Part shown: one piece after another, positions 15,291-18,360 of the stretch
Numbering within the stretch: position 1 is the first letter of the stretch
How the letters are laid out: every line of letters starts with the position of its first letter
Origin: an uncultured Lachnospiraceae bacterium
GTDB taxonomy: Bacteria > Bacillota > Clostridia > Lachnospirales > Lachnospiraceae
Length of the DNA stretch: 18,360 nucleotides
Reading direction: 5' to 3'
Assembly (NCBI GenBank): GCA_910584695.1
Contig: CAJUBR010000057.1
Coordinates: 1 to 18,360 of the forward strand
Position numbers and translations under genes: made by a program
The notes under the pieces: model-generated
Told to the model about the DNA's origin: nothing
The model's database searches: none
Seen by the model: only the letters and a program-made list of their open reading frames with translations

Positions 15291-15515
15291 TTATTTTTCT
15301 TCAGTATATGGGCCATTTTCATTATTTGTAATGTTGATTTGAATGCCTCTTTTTACTGGGGCTATTAGAAATCCATATATGATGCCAAGTAAGGCAAAAA
15401 TACTACAGGTTATGGCAATGACCTTGCGTGTCATGGTCGTTTCCTCGTTAAAAAAATCTTTGATCAAGATAATAGTGTCCGTAAATGAGTCCTTCATTGT
15501 TCTTAAAATATCCAT
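15291..15515 (-). CDS. Small single-pass membrane protein between T-box and thrS
   Basis: A 74-aa protein of unknown function. An amphipathic N-terminus (about 1-28) is followed by one membrane segment at about residues 32-52 (VIAITCSIFALLGIIYGFLI). The tail is short and polar, APVKRGIQINITNNENGPYTEEK. AAGGAGG lies at proper distance before the ATG, which supports a real gene. It is downstream of the T-box terminator and 35 bases before thrS, so it should be induced with thrS when threonine is short. From memory, short Lachnospiraceae proteins with a GF-L-x-P-x-K-x-G pattern after the membrane segment exist; I cannot name a function. Confidence 0.75.
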   Translation of the reverse strand: MDILRTMKDSFTDTIILIKDFFNEETTMTRKVIAITCSIFALLGIIYGFLIAPVKRGIQINITNNENGPYTEEK

Positions 15516-15611
15516 ATGCTACCTCCTTATAAAATGTTGCGACTGTAATATTTACAGCCGGAAATATAAAATGTGTTTGCTTTGCCGGCAGATAAAAGGA
15601 ATATCCAGTAA

Positions 15612-15880
15612 AATAAAAAATCCCCAGCATAAAATATTATGCCAGGGACGATATTCTCGTGGTTCCACCCTAGTTCTCATCTGTATGAAAAAATAAACCA
15701 GACCGGAATGACTGATTATCTCTATCATAGTAAAATAAGCACTTCATTAAGACGATATCGGAGTCACCGGCCTGTATGAAAGGCTGCTCGGAGGTGGTGT
15801 TCTCTTAGGTTCTGAATAGGCTTCTTCCAGCATCATAAGCCCTCTCTGGAGACAGAATTCTAAGTTACTGTCCTCGTCAA
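15612..15880 (-). promoter_or_regulatory. T-box riboswitch leader (Thr), controlling the small membrane gene and thrS
   Basis: On the - strand, the conserved T-box AGGGTGGAACCACG is at 15671-15658. It is preceded by a stem I region with GAGGACAGTAA (15874-15865) and the apical GGAAG/GAGAG-type elements. The terminator pairs TCCCTGGCATAA (15648-15637) with TTATGCTGGGGA (15632-15621) and is followed by TTTTTT. AGGG in the T-box pairs with CCCT of the terminator 5' arm, the usual antiterminator exchange. The candidate specifier codon is ACC (15810-15808), Thr, in CAGAACCTAAGAGAAC. TGGA in the bulge would pair with an acceptor end UCCA, consistent with a U discriminator on tRNA-Thr. Uncharged tRNA-Thr should allow readthrough. 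Confidence 0.93.
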
Positions 15881-15909
15881 TGCATTGTCTGTATTTAAAA
15901 TATAGGTCA

Positions 15910-15938
15910 ATTGTAGCTGAAACAAATTGGAAAGTCAA
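15910..15938 (-). promoter_or_regulatory. Promoter of the T-box / thrS transcript
   Basis: On the - strand, -35 TTGACT (15938-15933) and -10 TACAAT (15915-15910) have a 17-bp spacer. The start site would be near 15903, just before the T-box stem I. It lies only 7 bases past the lysozyme stop codon, with no terminator in between. Confidence 0.8.
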
Positions 15939-15945
15939 CCTCATT

Positions 15946-17838
15946 TTACTGGATTTTAATGTATGGAGAAGAAACCCAGCCATTATAAGTTTTTTTCTTC
16001 TTTTTTAAAGTTACTTTATACCATGTTGTACCCTTTTTCTTTTTGGTAGATAAAATGGTAACCTTTTGATTTCTATTTAATGTTGTAATTACTTTAGACT
16101 TTGTGGAGTAGGACTTTCTAAGGTTCACTTTGCTTGCCTTTGTGATTTTTCCTACTTTTGTTATGGTTACCTTACCGGCGGGAATAAATCCTTTATAACT
16201 GATACCCTTTATTTTGCAGGTTACATAGTACCAGTTTCCATTGTTTGTATCCTTTGTCCGATAGGTAACCGACATACTGGTATTAACGGCAGGAACAGCG
16301 ATTACATTCCCTGCAGAAGAAGCCGTGTTATAAATGGCAGCTCCTGATTTGGCTAACGCATTTCTCGTATAACCGGTTTTTGTATAAAGTGTGGATACCG
16401 GTGAAAATGCACCATAATATGTGGTCTTTCCAACTTTTTTATAGCTTCGTATTTTGTAATAATAGCATTGCCCGGCTGTAAGCTTTGTATTCTTATAAGA
16501 GGTGGTTGAGTTTTTGGAAATTGTCTTAATTCTCTTATAAGATCCATTTAAAGAGGTGGAGCGGAATATCTGGTAACCGGAACCGCTGGTGTTTTTGCTC
16601 CAGGAAAGTGTAATATAATTCGTGGAACGTTTTTTTGCTTTTGGTTTCGACATAGTCTTTGGTACGATTTTAAATGACATAGTCTTTGTTCCATTGAAAT
16701 TGCCTTTTCCTGTAATTTTAATGGAACCGGTTCCCACATTCTTATTTTTGCTATAGGTTACAGAATAGTCAACATCTCGTTTCAGCACCTGCCCGGCATA
16801 GGTTATGGTAAGAGCAGGAGTTATATTTTTTCCAGTATATCCCTGATCAGGAATTGCAGAAACGGAGGCAGAGGCAATGTTATACCTGTTTGATGAAACA
16901 GGTGGTATAACCGGGCCACCTTTAAAAAAGTTATCCGTACTTTGTACATAATAGAAATTCATATCTACATTTCCATTGATTCCGCTTACTTTTCCCGTAC
17001 TGGAATACTGCCAAAAATCAAAGGTTCCACCATAAGTTGTATTTGTCGTGTAATTTGCAAGCCAGATCCGGTATCCCTTCTGGGTAAGATTGACCGCATT
17101 TAACTGGTTTTCCAACATGCTCTTATTGGCATATACCATCGGGGTATATCCGGCAGCCGCAATGGTTTCACAAAATGCCAGACAGACATCCGTGGCTTGC
17201 TTTTTGGAGAGCTTTGCGTTATAAAGTCGGCCTCCTAAGCCGGATTCGGTGGATGCATATTCATAATCTAATATAAGCGGCATGGTAACATTGTAACTGT
17301 TAATATTGTCTAAGATGTATTGTGCCTCTGCTTTTGCTTCGGCAGTTGTGATAGCCTGGGAAAAGATGTAAATACCGGTTCGAATACCGGCAGCAGCAGC
17401 ACCTTGCATATTTCTATCATAATAGGTATCTTTATTCAGCGTACCGGCAGAGCCATATCCCCGGTATCCCATGCGGATAAAAGCAAAATCAATACCAGCA
17501 GCTTTTACTTTGTTCCAGTCAATCGCTGCCTGCCATTGGCTGACATCGATACCGTTTATAATAGTACGTCCATCAAAAGTAGAGTGATGTGTATAAGTCT
17601 TATTCGTATAAGGACTTATACTTGTAGAACTACCATAACGTCTGAGAAAAGGCTGTTTGTTCTGATTGGAATCCGGTTTGTTATCTGTATCATAAAAAGT
17701 ATCCGGGATATAGTCGCCTGATAAACGTCCCGCTCCGGGGTCGTCATTTGCTGCATAGGTAGTGCTCCCGATTCCTATAAGTAAAAACAGGGAGAGTAAA
17801 AGATAGAAAATTTTGTTGTTATATCTTGTTTTTTTCAT
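15946..17838 (-). CDS. Secreted GH25 lysozyme with Ig-like, FnIII-like and SH3-like domains
   Basis: A 630-aa exported muramidase that would cut peptidoglycan. Signal peptide at residues 1-29/30 (KKTRYNNK, hydrophobic core, TTYAA). A low-complexity linker runs to about 90. The GH25 domain is at about 93-300, with Asp98 in GIDVSQWQ and the catalytic pair Asp191/Glu193 in DYEY, ending with the NVDMNFYY motif. An Ig-like beta domain follows (about 320-394), then an FnIII-like domain (397-487), then two SH3-like repeats (about 490-560 and 563-630, the second with VNLRKSYSTKSKVI and W(V)SSPYIKI) that probably bind cell wall. The C-terminus is very lysine-rich. It may act in the cell's own wall turnover or against other bacteria. 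The start is fixed by the signal peptide; an upstream in-frame TGA leaves no alternative. Confidence 0.93.
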   Translation of the reverse strand: MKKTRYNNKIFYLLLSLFLLIGIGSTTYAANDDPGAGRLSGDYIPDTFYDTDNKPDSNQNKQPFLRRYGSSTSISPYTNKTYTHHSTFDGRTIINGIDVSQWQAAIDWNKVKAAGIDFAFIRMGYRGYGSAGTLNKDTYYDRNMQGAAAAGIRTGIYIFSQAITTAEAKAEAQYILDNINSYNVTMPLILDYEYASTESGLGGRLYNAKLSKKQATDVCLAFCETIAAAGYTPMVYANKSMLENQLNAVNLTQKGYRIWLANYTTNTTYGGTFDFWQYSSTGKVSGINGNVDMNFYYVQSTDNFFKGGPVIPPVSSNRYNIASASVSAIPDQGYTGKNITPALTITYAGQVLKRDVDYSVTYSKNKNVGTGSIKITGKGNFNGTKTMSFKIVPKTMSKPKAKKRSTNYITLSWSKNTSGSGYQIFRSTSLNGSYKRIKTISKNSTTSYKNTKLTAGQCYYYKIRSYKKVGKTTYYGAFSPVSTLYTKTGYTRNALAKSGAAIYNTASSAGNVIAVPAVNTSMSVTYRTKDTNNGNWYYVTCKIKGISYKGFIPAGKVTITKVGKITKASKVNLRKSYSTKSKVITTLNRNQKVTILSTKKKKGTTWYKVTLKKKKKTYNGWVSSPYIKIQ

Positions 17839-17874
17839 ATTATAGCTATGCTGGTTAGTTCAGCATACTCCTTT
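17839..17874 (-). promoter_or_regulatory. Hairpin-bridged ribosome binding site of the lysozyme gene
   Basis: On the - strand, the Shine-Dalgarno AAAGGAG (17874-17868) lies 29 bases before the ATG (17838), too far for normal initiation. Between them, TATGCTG (17867-17861) pairs perfectly with CAGCATA (17853-17847) around a 7-base loop. This hairpin starts immediately after the Shine-Dalgarno. The 8 bases left (17846-17839) equal a standard spacing if the hairpin is looped out. No other Shine-Dalgarno is near the ATG. Confidence 0.65.
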
Positions 17875-17908
17875 CTCTGTAGATTAAGGATAACAGGTTG
17901 TAGGATAC

Positions 17909-17937
17909 ATTTTAAATAATAAAAGGTAATATTGCAA
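17909..17937 (-). promoter_or_regulatory. Promoter of the lysozyme gene
   Basis: On the - strand, -35 TTGCAA (17937-17932) and -10 TAAAAT (17914-17909) are separated by 17 bp. The start site would be near 17902, giving a leader of about 64 bases that includes the hairpin-bridged ribosome binding site. Confidence 0.6.
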
Positions 17938-17939
17938 GT

Positions 17940-18190
17940 GTAACATCTCGATATATTGCCGTACTGGAAAAATGTAGTCTACAATGACCTTATAATATAA
18001 AATAAACTAATACGGATGTGTGAAACAGAGGTGAAAAATTTGTAACATTTTTGTCATATATCCGTAAATAGGGGCTACTGCGCCATTACAAAGATAAGTG
18101 GAAGTTAAGGGATGCGTGACAGCGTTCTTTGTGAAAGTTGTGTAGCAAAAAAATAAAACTTTCATGCGACAGCTTCGTCCAGAACAAAAA
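17940..18190. other. Non-coding spacer between lysozyme and tRNA genes
   Basis: No gene of useful size is seen on either strand. TGTAG-T-CTACA (17973-17983) is a perfect 5-bp inverted repeat with one central base, about 36 bp upstream of the lysozyme -35, a possible activator or repressor site. TGAAAGTT (18132-18139) pairs with AACTTTCA (18157-18164) around a 17-base loop; no T-run follows on either strand, so it is not a clear terminator. Confidence 0.4.
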
Positions 18191-18243
18191 TATTAAAAAA
18201 TATTAAAAAAGTACTTGCTTTTTATTTTACTATCGTATATAAT
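18191..18243 (+). promoter_or_regulatory. tRNA-Lys promoter with A-rich upstream element
   Basis: The -35 TTGCTT (18215-18220) and perfect -10 TATAAT (18238-18243) are separated by 17 bp. Directly upstream, TATTAAAAAA occurs twice in tandem (18191-18200 and 18201-18210), resembling an UP element for strong stable-RNA transcription. The start site would be near 18250, 36 bases before the tRNA. Confidence 0.75.
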
Positions 18244-18285
18244 TGTCAATGTTGTTGGAAGAGACAAGCAAAAAAGTAAATATTT

Positions 18286-18358
18286 GGGCCGCTAGCTCAT
18301 TTGGTAGAGCACCTGACTCTTAATCAGGGTGTGCGGGGTTCGAGCCCCCGGCGGCCCA
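18286..18358 (+). tRNA. tRNA-Lys (anticodon CUU)
   Basis: A full cloverleaf of 73 bases. The acceptor GGGCCGC pairs with GCGGCCC, with discriminator A at 18358. The D arm is GCTC/GAGC, the anticodon stem CCTGA/TCAGG with loop CTCTTAA (anticodon CTT), and the T arm CGGGG-TTCGAGC-CCCCG with a 5-base variable loop. CCA is not encoded: CT follows, then the window ends. It may be the first of a tRNA cluster. Confidence 0.97.
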
Positions 18359-18360
18359 CT

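Noticed and set aside
15747..15983. A 78-codon - strand frame covering the end of the lysozyme gene and the T-box leader
   Set aside because: It runs through the T-box stem I and the promoter. The RNA element explains the sequence better.
18112..18180. Near-repeat GCGTGACAGCGTTC (about 18114) and GCGACAGCTTCGTC (about 18166)
   Set aside because: The match needs several gaps, and the copies flank only a modest hairpin with no coding or insertion-sequence trace. Likely chance.
1..18360. CRISPR array, prophage, toxin-antitoxin or defence island
   Set aside because: No regularly spaced repeats, integrase, phage structural or defence-type proteins are seen; all long genes are assigned to metabolism, translation or cell wall, apart from two unknown membrane proteins.

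Overview
The window looks like chromosomal DNA of a low-GC, gut-type Firmicute, most likely a Lachnospiraceae member (Roseburia / Agathobacter / Butyrivibrio-like). The reasons are the AT-rich intergenic regions, strong AGGAGG-type ribosome binding sites, a T-box leader on thrS, a MalE/MalF/MalG-type sugar importer without its own ATPase, an indolepyruvate:ferredoxin oxidoreductase, and a modular secreted GH25 lysozyme. I see no transposase, phage gene, CRISPR array or toxin-antitoxin pair, so this is mostly ordinary core-type gene content. The interest lies in the regulatory DNA and a few small or orphan proteins.

Layout. 1-2080 (+): the last 27 codons of an unidentified gene, then asnB (asparagine synthetase), ending at a two-way terminator shared with the convergent iorAB operon (2081-4392, -). 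IorA and IorB overlap by one base and form an indolepyruvate:ferredoxin oxidoreductase. A divergent intergenic region carries a good iorA promoter with a palindrome just after its start site. It is followed by an orphan membrane-anchored protein of 218 aa (4626-5282, +). 5283-5735 is non-coding: it holds a structured, repeat-like stretch and then the promoter and twin operators of the maltodextrin locus.

5592-11799 (+) is a maltose/maltodextrin module: binding lipoprotein, a hairpin, two permeases, a strong terminator, malQ (4-alpha-glucanotransferase), a structured 154-base leader, and a LacI-family regulator. Imported maltodextrins would be disproportionated by MalQ. The LacI-type repressor probably acts on the perfect palindrome 5632-5647 just downstream of the promoter. 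No ATPase is encoded, so a shared MsmK/MalK-like protein elsewhere is expected.

11800-13280 (+): a terminator, then a nitronate monooxygenase / enoyl-ACP reductase II-like flavoprotein with a cysteine-rich C-terminal segment. Its promoter is overlapped by three copies of an 8-bp motif. A strong two-way terminator separates it from the convergent thrS.

13282-15938 (-): a T-box leader with candidate Thr specifier ACC, then a 74-aa single-pass membrane protein, then thrS, all apparently one transcript. 15946-17838 (-): a secreted GH25 lysozyme with Ig-like, FnIII-like and SH3-like domains. Its Shine-Dalgarno lies 29 bases from its start codon, with a perfect hairpin exactly filling the gap. The window ends with a tRNA-Lys(CUU) gene behind its own strong promoter (+).
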